This document shows, piece after piece, positions 25,250 to 33,119 of a stretch of DNA of 64,000 nt. The translations under genes and the position numbers were made by a program. Position 1 is the stretch's first letter. Each line of letters begins with the position of its first letter. This DNA comes from Paractinoplanes toevensis (GTDB taxonomy: Bacteria > Actinomycetota > Actinomycetes > Mycobacteriales > Micromonosporaceae), in assembly GCF_018332695.1 (NCBI RefSeq), contig NZ_BOQN01000038.1, positions 62,001 to 126,000 on the forward strand. The letters run 5' to 3'. The notes below the pieces were generated by a model. It was not told where the DNA came from. It saw only the letters and a program-made list of their open reading frames with translations, and ran no database searches.

Positions 25250-25752
25250 CGGTTCTCCTCCGAAAGTGCGGCGCGCATCGTGGCCAGGCCGCGGGACAGC
25301 CGGCTCTTCACGGTGCCCTCGCTGACGGCCAGGGCGGCGGCGGTCTCGGCAGTGCTGAGGTCGAGCAGGACACGGCAGGTCACGACCGCGCGCTGGGGCA
25401 GCGGCAGTTTGGCGAGCGCATCGCGTGCCGCCACCTCGCCGTCCGGCGGACCGTGGTGCGGGTGGGCCGACTCCTCGGCGGGCGGGCGCTCCCGGCGCGC
25501 CTTGCGCCAGAACGACGTCGCCCAGTTGAGCCCGACCCGGAACACCCAGCCGGCCGGGTTGTCCAGCGCGTGCACCGTCGCCCATTTCGCATAGGCGCGG
25601 GCCATCGCCTCGTCGACCGCCTCCTGCGCGAGGTCGTCGCGGCGCAGCGTCACCGCGAGCGCCCGGTAGACCCGGTCCACATTGGCCCGGTAGAACGCCT
25701 CGAAGTCGTCGGTCGTCCGGTCCGCGCCGGTCGTCATTGCCGCAACCACCAT
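25246..25752 (-). CDS. SigE-family ECF sigma factor
   Basis: ECF sigma factor of the actinobacterial SigE-like group. Region 2 reads DDFEAFYRANVDRVYRALAV then AVDEAMARAYAKWATV; region 4 is LAKLPLPQRAVVTCRVLLDL followed by an HTH (TAETAAALAVSEGTVKSRLS). ATG 25752 (168 residues) is used. ATG 25737 gives an equally good protein, and a GTG at 25812 would add an A-rich, Lys-rich leader (RQKQKRPKE) that looks untranslated. It is first in a two-gene operon with the propeller-like membrane protein. Confidence 0.83.
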   Translation of the reverse strand: MVVAAMTTGADRTTDDFEAFYRANVDRVYRALAVTLRRDDLAQEAVDEAMARAYAKWATVHALDNPAGWVFRVGLNWATSFWRKARRERPPAEESAHPHHGPPDGEVAARDALAKLPLPQRAVVTCRVLLDLSTAETAAALAVSEGTVKSRLSRGLATMRAALSEENR

Positions 25753-26054
25753 GTCCCGTACACGCGCTGCCCGGTCCGGAGGTTCCTTTGGTCTTTTTTG
25801 CTTTTGCCGCACATGACTCTCAGTAATCGGCTCGGAACCGCACCAAAATGGCAGTAGCGGAGCGATAGGCCCGATGAGCTGCCTTTATCGTTCATTCCAT
25901 GGTGATCCGAACCGACTATTTCCAAAATCATCGCACACGCCCACTTGACAGTTCTCGAGCGATCCAATGCACCCACTCCGAACTGCTGTTATGTGCGGCT
26001 GAGCGGCTTTCAGAAATTGATCTTACGGACCCGGGCGGTATTGACGAGTGCGCC
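25753..26054. other. AT-rich divergent promoter region
   Basis: About 300 bp, clearly lower in G+C than its surroundings, lying between the sigma factor (left) and the membrane protein (right). It has runs such as TCTTTTTTGCTTTTG near 25790-25805. A TTGACA at 25945 and a TTGATC-16-TATTGA pair ending near 26044 are -35/-10 candidates for the rightward gene. No convincing coding potential is seen although one frame stays open. Confidence 0.45.
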
Positions 26055-26876
26055 ATGATGTGGGGCGTGGCAGCAGAATCACATGACTTCGCGCGCGCCA
26101 AACATCGACGGCAACCCGAACAACGGACCTACCTCAACCATGCCTTCACGACCCGCCGGGCCTACGAAGAGTCATCAAATAACCCCGTGTGGTACGAGCA
26201 CGGTGAGCCACCGGCCCGCGGTGAGGCCATCCAGGCCCTCACCCGCGACGTCCTGATCCGCCGTTCGCTCGAGGTCTCCCCGAACGGATTCATCACCATC
26301 ATCAGCATCATCCAGGGTGTCGCCCTGGCGCTGCTGGCCCAGAACACCTTCCCCAAGCCGACGGCGCTGGTCAGCGCGCAGAGCTTCACCCTGCTGCTGG
26401 TGTTCGTCTCGGTCTTCTACTTCTACCTGACCCTGAGCGTCCTGATCCGGTGGGCGCCCAGCTTCGTCGACTGCTTCCTGCCGTTCGCGGTGGCCGGCCT
26501 GGAGATCCCGCCCGCGTTCTTCCTCGGCAACGTCACCGCCTGGTGCATCTGGCTGGCCGCGTTCTGGCTCTTCACCATGGCCGGGCTGTGGATCACCGCG
26601 AAGTGGTCACCGCTGTCGCACTTCGGCGGTGCCCGGGAGGCGCACGACATGTTCCACACCTGGCTGCGCGAACTGCGGCTGGTGACCGGCTGCGGCGGCG
26701 TGGCGATCTTCCTGTGCGGCGCGCTGGCCGCCGGCGACCCCTGGCACAAGACCGCGTGGGGCCTGATCGCGGCCACAACGGTGCTCACCACCGTGGCCCT
26801 GATCGTGGCCCGCACCGAGGCCCGCGCGTCGCAGATCCACGCCTACTTCGGCGTCAACCGCGCCCCCTTCAACTAG
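26055..26876 (+). CDS. Polytopic membrane protein, unknown function
   Basis: About 273 residues. A hydrophilic N-terminal region of ~75 residues (AKHRRQPEQRTYLNHAFTTR) is followed by five or six hydrophobic segments (GFITIISIIQGVALALLAQN, FTLLLVFVSVFYFYLTLSVL, WCIWLAAFWLFTMAGLW, VAIFLCGALAAG, GLIAATTVLTTVALIVA). It ends in a short tail (QIHAYFGVNRAPFN). No family was recognised. ATG 26055/26058 is preferred; GTG 26067 is possible. The open frame further upstream lies in AT-rich sequence with poor codon bias and is treated as untranslated. It forms a single-gene unit. Confidence 0.6.
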   Translation: MMWGVAAESHDFARAKHRRQPEQRTYLNHAFTTRRAYEESSNNPVWYEHGEPPARGEAIQALTRDVLIRRSLEVSPNGFITIISIIQGVALALLAQNTFPKPTALVSAQSFTLLLVFVSVFYFYLTLSVLIRWAPSFVDCFLPFAVAGLEIPPAFFLGNVTAWCIWLAAFWLFTMAGLWITAKWSPLSHFGGAREAHDMFHTWLRELRLVTGCGGVAIFLCGALAAGDPWHKTAWGLIAATTVLTTVALIVARTEARASQIHAYFGVNRAPFN

Positions 26877-27079
26877 GTCCGTTTCGCAGGATTCGAACCC
26901 CACGGAACGGCCCGCTGGGCGGCGAACTTGCACTTCTTTTCGGGTACGGGCATGGGGTCCACAACCGCAGCTACGGGCGGGCCGCCGCTCAGCGCGACCT
27001 GCGCGCGGGCACGGCGCGCGCCGCGCCTCGCGCGCGATACGGGTCTGTCCGCGGGGCCGGCGCCGGTTTCCATACGGCT

Positions 27080-27349
27080 CAGATCTTGGCGACTTACCCC
27101 CCGGTGCGGTGTGCCGGCGCCACAAGATCTGGGGCTGATCGCGAATGCCGCGGCCGTCGATCAGTGCTGAGGGCCGAAGCACCCTCCAGCGCGGATGAAG
27201 GGTGTCCGGAGGGGTCCTCAGTCGTGAGTGGAGATGGGTCCGGCAGCGGGCGGAGTTGCCGGGCGGGCCCGCCCGGCGGGGGCGCGCGGAGGGTGAGTCC
27301 CGCGCAGAGGGACCGAGTGCCACGGGGCCGGGCCCACCGCGTACCGAAG
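27080..27349. repeat. Dispersed intergenic repeat, copy A
   Basis: The 530-bp gap 26877-27407 holds no gene. It begins, after a stretch with no recognisable signal, with an inverted repeat CAGATCTTG (27080) / CAAGATCTG (27123). Further on is an 85-bp GC-rich core at 27265-27349 that starts GGGCCCGCCCG, passes through GGCGCGCGGAGGGTG and a GAGTG-CACGG segment, and ends GCGTACCGAAG. The same core at the same length and orientation occurs at 41630-41714, also preceded by a CAGATCTTG hairpin. The family is likely a dispersed non-coding element. Confidence 0.6.
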
Positions 27350-27407
27350 CTTGGCATTGTTCCTGCCGGTCTGTGCGGGCCAACCGGTTGCGAGACAGAT
27401 GCCGGAG

Positions 27408-28808
27408 TCAGCGGTAGGGGATCAGCGTGGTGTTGATCGATTCCCATTTCGTGCGCAACGAAGCCAGCAGGGCCGGTTGCTTGGCGGACAGGTCGGCCTG
27501 TTCGCGCGGGTCAGCCCGGATGTTGTAGAGAGCGTCGTCCGCGTCGGTGGTCGCTCGTAGGTACTTCCAGTCGCCGCGGCGCAGGGCTCGGGCGTCGGCG
27601 GTGCGCCAGAACAGGTCGCGGGCCGGGGCCTGCTCGCCGCGCAGCAGGTACCCGGCGAAGCTGCGGCCGTCGCCCGGATAGGCCGGGTCGGGCCGGGCGC
27701 CGGCCAACTCGAGCAGGGTGGCCGTCCAGTCGTGGGTCACCACCGGCTCGTGGCTCACCTGGCGGGGGCGCAGCCGGGCCGGCCAGCGCAGGATGTTCGG
27801 CACCCGGATGCCGCCCTCGCTCAGCTCGCCCTTGGCGCCGCTCAACGGCCATTGGTAGGAGAAGCGCTCGCCGCCGTTGTCGCTGGAGAACAGGACGATC
27901 GTGTCGCGCTCCTGGCCGGTCTCGCGCAGCGCGGACAGCACCTTGCCCACGTTGCGGTCCATGTTCTCGACCATTTTGCGGTAGATGTCGAGCGACCCGC
28001 CGTCGTAGTGGAACAGCGCCCCGGTGTCGCCGGCTTTGGCCCGCGCGGTCAGCTCGGCGCTGGTCTGCCGGTCGCCGGGCGCCTCCCACGGCCAGTGCGG
28101 GCTGGTGAAATTCAGGTTCAGCAGCCACGGTGCGGAATGGGGTCGGTGGACGTATTCGGCGGCGCGGTCGCCGATCGTGTCGGTGTAGTACTCGATCGAC
28201 TCGACCGGCACCTCACCCTCGTACAGGTCGAGCGTGCCGCTGTTGTCCACCTTGGAGTAGTAGTCGACCGCCCCGGAGAAGTTGCCGAAGAACTCGTCCC
28301 AGCCCGAGCGCAGCGGGCTGAACCAGGGCAGGAAGCCGCAGTGCCACTTGCCGAACATCGCGGTGCCGTAGCCGGCCGCCTTGAGCAGTGAGGCGAGCGT
28401 CGGATGCTCGGGCGGGATGCCGTTCTGGTCGGTGTGCGCGCTGATCGGCTCGGGCAGTCCACCGGGGATGCGACCGGGGTAACGCCCGGTGTAGAGGGCG
28501 ATCCGGGTGGGGGAGCAGACCGCGGCGGCCGAATAGCCGTCGGTGAACCGGACGCCGCCCTTGGCCAGCCCGTCCAGGTGCGGGGTGGCGATGTGCGGGG
28601 AGCCGTAACTGCTCAGGTCGGCCCAGCCGAGGTCGTCGCCCAGGATGACCAGGATGTTCGGCCGGCGGGACGAGCCCAGCTGCGGGATCGCGGCGAACTT
28701 CCGCTCCTCGGCCGTGCCCGCGAAGGCCGGCTCGGCGGCCAGAGCGGCCCCGGACGCGAGCCCGGCTATTCCGGCGATCACGCCCCGTCTGGTCAGGTTG
28801 TCAGCCAC
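27408..28808 (-). CDS. Tat-secreted type I sulfatase
   Basis: 466-residue formylglycine-dependent sulfatase. The N-terminus has a twin-arginine signal (LTRRGVIAGIAGLASG). The active site carries CSPTR within AVCSPTRIALYTGRYPGR, where Cys is converted to formylglycine. Metal-site residues include ILVILGDDLGWADLSSYG and the VLFSSDNGGE motif. It should hydrolyse organic sulfate esters outside the cell; the substrate is unknown. GTG 28808 is chosen because GGAGG lies 8 nt upstream; ATG 28829 is an in-frame alternative. It is divergent from the Nit1C-type operon, sharing a 300-bp promoter region, with no evident functional link. Confidence 0.88.
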   Translation of the reverse strand: MADNLTRRGVIAGIAGLASGAALAAEPAFAGTAEERKFAAIPQLGSSRRPNILVILGDDLGWADLSSYGSPHIATPHLDGLAKGGVRFTDGYSAAAVCSPTRIALYTGRYPGRIPGGLPEPISAHTDQNGIPPEHPTLASLLKAAGYGTAMFGKWHCGFLPWFSPLRSGWDEFFGNFSGAVDYYSKVDNSGTLDLYEGEVPVESIEYYTDTIGDRAAEYVHRPHSAPWLLNLNFTSPHWPWEAPGDRQTSAELTARAKAGDTGALFHYDGGSLDIYRKMVENMDRNVGKVLSALRETGQERDTIVLFSSDNGGERFSYQWPLSGAKGELSEGGIRVPNILRWPARLRPRQVSHEPVVTHDWTATLLELAGARPDPAYPGDGRSFAGYLLRGEQAPARDLFWRTADARALRRGDWKYLRATTDADDALYNIRADPREQADLSAKQPALLASLRTKWESINTTLIPYR

Positions 28809-28992
28809 GGCGCGAACCTCCACGGTCATCGATGAATGCAGTGGCGAACATAACCGATAGGAGCAATAGGATTCAAGGACAGGGCACGCGATGTGTCCCC
28901 TAGCGAAACGCTGTTTCCTGTGCATAGGGTGCTGCATGGCGGAGAACGGCCTGCGTGCGTGGTCACCCTCCAAAGACCGAAACCACACGCCG

Positions 28993-29008
28993 GTAACCCG
29001 TCCGAAAC
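28993..29008. promoter_or_regulatory. GlnR-type nitrogen regulator box
   Basis: GTAAC-CCGTCC-GAAAC fits the actinobacterial GlnR consensus (GTnAC, six bases, GAAAC) with correct spacing. It overlaps a perfect 8-bp inverted repeat CCCGTCCG/CGGACGGG at 28997-29015. It lies 114-129 bp upstream of the first gene of a nitrogen-starvation operon, where GlnR control would make sense. The same 300-bp gap serves the divergent sulfatase. Confidence 0.6.
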
Positions 29009-29040
29009 GGACGGGCGTCGTGAGGACCATCTAACGCCCG

Positions 29041-29068
29041 GTTGTTCCGGATGAAACAACGGGGAAAC
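29041..29068. promoter_or_regulatory. Second operator-like site upstream of nit operon
   Basis: An inverted repeat GTTGTT-CCGGATGA-AACAAC (29041-29060) overlaps a GAAAC-n6-GAAAC pair (29053-29057 and 29064-29068) with GlnR half-site spacing. It sits about 60 bp downstream of the better GlnR box and could be a second site or the operator of another regulator. Confidence 0.4.
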
Positions 29069-29121
29069 GCGCTCTGCCTTGACTGGCTCTCACCAGCGAC
29101 GAGAACGGCCAGGTGAGAGCC

Positions 29122-29400
29122 ATGCCGGAACGGTACGTGTCGGTGCGTTGGCCGGATGGCCACACGCAGGAGATCTATTCGCCCTCGACGGTGATCGAGG
29201 ATTACTTCCACATCGGACAGACGCTTCCGGTGGCCGAATTCGTGGCACAGAGCCGGGCCGCGCTGACCATCGCGAGCGACCGGGTGAGGGCGGCCTACGG
29301 GTTTCCGTGCAGCCGGGCCGCGGCCTCCATCGCGGCCGTCACCGAGAACGCCGCGCGCTTCGAGAAGGGCGACGTCACCGTCCAGGGGATCGCGGCGTGA
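29122..29400 (+). CDS. MSMEG_0570-family nitrogen starvation response protein
   Basis: 92-residue small protein opening MPERYVSVRWPDGHTQEIYS and containing IEDYFHIGQTLPVAEFVAQS and RVRAAYGFPCSRAAAS, the pattern of the MSMEG_0570 family found in Nit1C-type clusters. Its biochemical role is unknown; the conserved Cys in FPCSRA may matter. ATG 29122 is used; GTG 29113 would add three residues. It is the first gene of the nine-gene operon and overlaps the flavin oxidoreductase by 4 bp (GTGA). The upstream GlnR-type box suggests nitrogen control. Confidence 0.82.
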   Translation: MPERYVSVRWPDGHTQEIYSPSTVIEDYFHIGQTLPVAEFVAQSRAALTIASDRVRAAYGFPCSRAAASIAAVTENAARFEKGDVTVQGIAA

Positions 29401-30707
29401 ACAGCCACTACAGCGTTGCCGTCATCGGCGGCGGGCAGGCCGGCCTGTCGATGAGCTGGCACCTGCGGCAGCGCGGCGTCGACCACGTGGTGATCGAGCG
29501 GGAGCGGGTCGGCCACGAGTGGCGCACCCGCCGCTGGGACTCGTTCTGCCTGGTCACCCCGAACTGGCAGTGCAACCTGCCGGGCTACTCCTACACCGGT
29601 GACGACCCGGACGGCTTCATGCTCGGCGCCGAGGTGGTCGGCTTCCTGGAGAAGTACGCGGCCAGTTTCGACCCGCCGCTGATCGAGGGCGTGGAGGTGA
29701 CCCGGCTACGCCGTACGCCGCAAGGAGTTTTTGATCTGGAGACCTCGGCCGGCCGGATCAGCGCCGATCAGGTGGTCGTCGCGACCGGGCCCTATCACGT
29801 GCCGGCCGTGCCGCGGATCGCCGAACGCCTCCCTTCCGCACTGACCCAGCTGCACTCCGCGCAGTACCGCAACGCGGCCCAGTTGCCGGACGGTGGCGTG
29901 CTGGTGGTCGGCACCGGGCAGTCCGGCTGCCAGATCGCCGAGGACCTGCACCTCGCCGGGCGCCAGGTGCACCTCGCGGTGGGCAGCGCACCCCGCGCCG
30001 CCCGCCGCTACCGGGGCCGCGACACCCTCGCCTGGCTCGACGAGATGGGTCACTACGCCCGCGGCATCGACGAGTTCGGCGACGCCGACGAGGTGCGGCT
30101 GCGGGCCAACCACTACATGACCGGGCGGGACGGCGGCCGCGACATCGACCTGCGGGCCTTCGCCCGGGACGGCATGAAGCTGTACGGGCACCTGCGCGGC
30201 GTCACCGGCGTTCGTCTGGAGTTCGCGGCTGATCTGGCGGCTTCTCTGGACAACGCGGACGCCGTCGCCGAAGGCATCAAGGACGCGATCGATCGGTACA
30301 TCGACAGCGCGGGGATCGCAGCGCCGGCAGAGGCCCGCTACGTCCCCGTCTGGCGACCGGACGACTCGGAAGGCGCGCTCGACCTGGCCGCCGCCGGAGT
30401 CTCCGCGGTCGTGTGGGCGACCGGATTCCACCGCGACCACCGGTGGATCGAAGTGCCGATCTTCGACGGGCGCGGCTACCCGACCCACGAGCGGGGCGTC
30501 ACCGGCTGCCCCGGCCTGTACCTCCTCGGGCTGCCCTGGCAGTGGACGTGGGGGTCGGGCCGGTTCGCGGGGGTGGCGCAGGACGCCGCGTACCTCTGTT
30601 CTCGCCTCCTCGCCGCGCGGCGGCAGCGGTTCACCGACGAGGTCAGCTGGCTCGCCGGTACGCCCACCGAGACGTACCCGCAGGTGGAGTGGTGGGCGGC
30701 GGCATGA
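29397..30707 (+). CDS. MSMEG_0569-family flavin-dependent oxidoreductase
   Basis: 436-residue flavoprotein related to FMO/Baeyer-Villiger-type monooxygenases. The FAD-binding GGGQAG lies in SVAVIGGGQAGLSMSWHL; the second dinucleotide fold is LVVGTGQSGCQIAEDLHLAG for NADPH; the C-terminal ATG motif is VVWATGFHRDHRW. Conserved in Nit1C-type clusters (NitH position), it is presumed to oxidise an intermediate of the unknown pathway. Start GTG 29397 overlaps the previous stop and its own stop overlaps the amidohydrolase (ATGA). Confidence 0.88.
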   Translation: MNSHYSVAVIGGGQAGLSMSWHLRQRGVDHVVIERERVGHEWRTRRWDSFCLVTPNWQCNLPGYSYTGDDPDGFMLGAEVVGFLEKYAASFDPPLIEGVEVTRLRRTPQGVFDLETSAGRISADQVVVATGPYHVPAVPRIAERLPSALTQLHSAQYRNAAQLPDGGVLVVGTGQSGCQIAEDLHLAGRQVHLAVGSAPRAARRYRGRDTLAWLDEMGHYARGIDEFGDADEVRLRANHYMTGRDGGRDIDLRAFARDGMKLYGHLRGVTGVRLEFAADLAASLDNADAVAEGIKDAIDRYIDSAGIAAPAEARYVPVWRPDDSEGALDLAAAGVSAVVWATGFHRDHRWIEVPIFDGRGYPTHERGVTGCPGLYLLGLPWQWTWGSGRFAGVAQDAAYLCSRLLAARRQRFTDEVSWLAGTPTETYPQVEWWAAA

Positions 30708-31519
30708 CCTTGTACGACGCGCATCGCCACCTGGGAGTGCTTCCGGCGTACCCCTTCTATGGGGGACCGCCGGTGAACCCGGACGTGACCGCCCGCGGGA
30801 CCATCGCTCAGCTTCTCTCCGATCTGGACCGTGAGGGAACGGAGCGGGCCCTCGTCATCCCCAACTACGGCGTGCCCGACCCCGACATCGCGTTCGGCTT
30901 CAACGAGCTCGTCGTCGAGGCCGCGCAACGGGACGACCGGATCCGGGCCGGGCTGTGGGTCTCGTCGTTGGAAAGGGATCTTTCGCGCACGGCGGCCGCT
31001 TTGAAGCTGGCCGGGGAACCCGGGGTGCGAGCGCTCAAGCTCAGCTTCCTGCTCGGCGGCGGTGTCGACGATCCGAGCCTCTCGGCGATCTTCGCGGCCG
31101 CCCGGGAACACGACCTCACCGTCCACGTGCACACCTCGCCCGGCGCGGGCAGCGACATCGACCAGGTCGGCAAGCTCGTCGATCGCTTCGGCGACGACGT
31201 GCGCATCCACCTCGTGCACTTCGGCGGCGGGATGAGCGGCCACATCAAGCTGATCGGCTCGCGGTTCTTCGACTGGATCGCGGCCGGCAAACAGGTCTAC
31301 ACCGACCTGTCCTGGGCCATCGGGTTCGCACCCCGCTGGCTCGTCACCGAGATCGACCGGCGTGGCTTCGGCCACGACCGGGTGCTGTTCGCCAGCGACG
31401 AGCCGTGGGGCGACCACGCCGGCGAGCTGGCCCGGCTGCGCGCCGCAGCCGACGGGAGAGAACTGTCCACGGCCGTCTTCCAGACGAATTTCGAGACGCT
31501 CTACGGAGGAACACGATGA
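30704..31519 (+). CDS. Amidohydrolase_2-family metal-dependent hydrolase in nit operon
   Basis: 271-residue TIM-barrel hydrolase of the ACMSD/amidohydrolase_2 type. The N-terminal HxH metal pair is in LYDAHRHLGV, further His ligands in LTVHVHTSP and IHLVHFGGG, and the acidic ligand in FASDEPWGD. These enzymes hydrolyse or decarboxylate small organic acids and amides. It is a lineage-specific member of the Nit1C-type cluster, embedded by 4-bp overlaps on both sides, so it should act in the same pathway. Substrate unknown. Confidence 0.78.
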   Translation: MTLYDAHRHLGVLPAYPFYGGPPVNPDVTARGTIAQLLSDLDREGTERALVIPNYGVPDPDIAFGFNELVVEAAQRDDRIRAGLWVSSLERDLSRTAAALKLAGEPGVRALKLSFLLGGGVDDPSLSAIFAAAREHDLTVHVHTSPGAGSDIDQVGKLVDRFGDDVRIHLVHFGGGMSGHIKLIGSRFFDWIAAGKQVYTDLSWAIGFAPRWLVTEIDRRGFGHDRVLFASDEPWGDHAGELARLRAAADGRELSTAVFQTNFETLYGGTR

Positions 31520-32028
31520 CCGACCTGAACGAACTCGAGCAGCAGAGCCTCAACGAGATCCCGCACCCGGCGCTGCCGGAGGGCTCGTCCATCTACGGCG
31601 GCACCAAGGTCTTCCCCGACTACAAGGCCGAGGAGGGGCAGAGCTACTTCACCCTCGTGCACGGCATCGCCCACGAGTCCTCGGTCAGCTTCGTCGCCGT
31701 CCTGCAGGCCACCCGGGCGCTGCGCAAGGGCTTCGAGTCGGCGATCTACTTCTACGGCCCGGGTTCGCTGAACTGCCTGGCCACCCGGGGCTTCCCGACC
31801 ACCGGCACGTCGGCCTTTCCGGGCGAGCACAACCTCAACAACTCGCTGAAGACGTTCATCGCCGAGGGCGGCAAGGTCTACTGCTGCCGCTTCGGCCTGT
31901 CCCTGCACGGCGCCCGCGAGGAGGACCTGATCGAGGGCGTCATCCCGACACACCCCCTCGACGTGCAGGACGCGCTGATCCACTACGCGCGTAAGGGCGC
32001 GATCATCAACTCGACCTACATGTTCTGA
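31516..32028 (+). CDS. MSMEG_0572/Sll0783-family nitrogen starvation response protein
   Basis: 170-residue protein with the family pattern GTKVFPDYKAEEGQSYFTLV, ESAIYFYGPGSLNCLATRGF and LSLHGAREEDLIEGVIPTHP. Sll0783 of Synechocystis is induced by nitrogen starvation and needed for polyhydroxybutyrate accumulation; the family is the NitB position of Nit1C clusters and its biochemical role is unknown. Three cysteines (LNCLA, YCCRF) are notable. A strong GGAGGA precedes ATG 31516, which also overlaps the amidohydrolase stop. The stop shares one base with the next start (TGATG). Confidence 0.88.
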   Translation: MTDLNELEQQSLNEIPHPALPEGSSIYGGTKVFPDYKAEEGQSYFTLVHGIAHESSVSFVAVLQATRALRKGFESAIYFYGPGSLNCLATRGFPTTGTSAFPGEHNLNNSLKTFIAEGGKVYCCRFGLSLHGAREEDLIEGVIPTHPLDVQDALIHYARKGAIINSTYMF

Positions 32029-33080
32029 TGTCCCTCGACGTCCATGCCGACCTAGCCGTACGCGGCGTACGGGTACCCACCCCCGTACGCCGCCCGGCCG
32101 GGGCCGGCCCGAGCGACGACGGCCATGTAGTGGTGGATGGCCGCAACGCGGCGTTTCCCCTCAACCCGGCCAGCCCCTACGACGTTCGCGACGGCCGCGT
32201 CTGGCTGGGTGAGGTCAACACCGGTCTGTCGCTGGAAGTCATCCGGCGCCCGAAGTTCTACGACCTGTCGACGGCGGACGGGATTCCCTACGAGCAGATC
32301 GCCCGCCTGCACGGCCGGGACGTGCTGGCCACCACGGTCGTGCAAACCTGCATCCGGTACGCCGAGGACCAGCGCTGCCGCTTCTGCACCATCGAGGAGT
32401 CGCTGCGCTCCGGCGCGACGGTAGCCGCCAAGACGCCCGCCCAACTGGCCGAGGTGGCATCGGCCGCCGTCCGCCTGGACGGCGTCAAGCAGATGGTGAT
32501 GACCACCGGCACCACCACCGGCCCCGACCGAGGTGCCCGCAACCTGGTCCGCTGCGTGCGTGAGGTCCTCGCCGCCGTACCCGGCCTGCCCATCCAGGTC
32601 CAGATCGAGCCACCCGGCGACCTGGCGGTGATCGACGCCCTGAAGATCGCCGGTGCTTCGTCCATCGGCATCCACGTCGAGTCCCTCGACGACTCCGTTC
32701 GCCGTCGCTGGATGCCCGGCAAGGGTTCGGTGCCGATGGCCGAGTACGAGGCGGCCTGGGACCGGGCGGTCGAGGTCTTCGGCCGCAACCAGGTCTCGAC
32801 CTACCTCCTGGTGGGCTTGGGCGAGGACCCGGACGAACTGGTGGCCGGCGCGGCCCGGCTGATCGCCCGCGGCGTCTACCCGTTCGTGGTCCCGTTCCGC
32901 CCGATGGCCGGCACGCTGGCCCGCCGGGACGGCGCCACCGCCCCGTCCCCGTCCCTGGTCGGCGAGATCAGCGCCCGGGTGGCCGCCCTGCTGCGGAAAG
33001 CCGGCATGCTCGGCACCGACCAGAAGGCCGGCTGCGCGGCGTGCGGCGCCTGCGGAGTCCTGCAGGCGGCCGGCGGATGA
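32028..33080 (+). CDS. MSMEG_0568-family radical SAM enzyme
   Basis: 350-residue radical S-adenosylmethionine enzyme. The [4Fe-4S]-binding cysteines are atypically spaced, C-x7-C-x2-C in TCIRYAEDQRCRFCTIEES, which is a family trait. The SAM-binding region contains MTTGTTTGPDRGARNLV, and the barrel continues to FVVPFRPMAGTLARRD. The C-terminus carries a second Cys cluster (KAGCAACGACGVLQ) that could hold an auxiliary cluster. Conserved in Nit1C clusters (NitD); the reaction is not established. It overlaps the previous gene by one base, and a 39-bp gap, the only one in the operon, follows. Confidence 0.88.
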   Translation: MSLDVHADLAVRGVRVPTPVRRPAGAGPSDDGHVVVDGRNAAFPLNPASPYDVRDGRVWLGEVNTGLSLEVIRRPKFYDLSTADGIPYEQIARLHGRDVLATTVVQTCIRYAEDQRCRFCTIEESLRSGATVAAKTPAQLAEVASAAVRLDGVKQMVMTTGTTTGPDRGARNLVRCVREVLAAVPGLPIQVQIEPPGDLAVIDALKIAGASSIGIHVESLDDSVRRRWMPGKGSVPMAEYEAAWDRAVEVFGRNQVSTYLLVGLGEDPDELVAGAARLIARGVYPFVVPFRPMAGTLARRDGATAPSPSLVGEISARVAALLRKAGMLGTDQKAGCAACGACGVLQAAGG

Positions 33081-33119
33081 CACCACAAGATCGCAGCTCT
33101 GGGTGGGGGGTGGGGTGGC

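Noticed and set aside
25899..26054. Possible 52-residue N-terminal extension of the 26-kb membrane protein.
   Set aside because: The segment is AT-rich with poor third-position G+C and lies in a likely promoter region; the start at 26055 is preferred.
26889..26903. GGATTCGAACCCCAC resembles a tRNA T-arm on the minus strand, possibly an attachment-site remnant.
   Set aside because: The T-stem does not pair properly, no acceptor or anticodon arm is present nearby, and no integrase or mobile gene is in the window.
33081..33119. CACAAGATC in the only gap of the nit operon, resembling part of the dispersed repeat hairpins.
   Set aside because: Only nine bases match, with no partner arm or 85-bp core; treated as chance.
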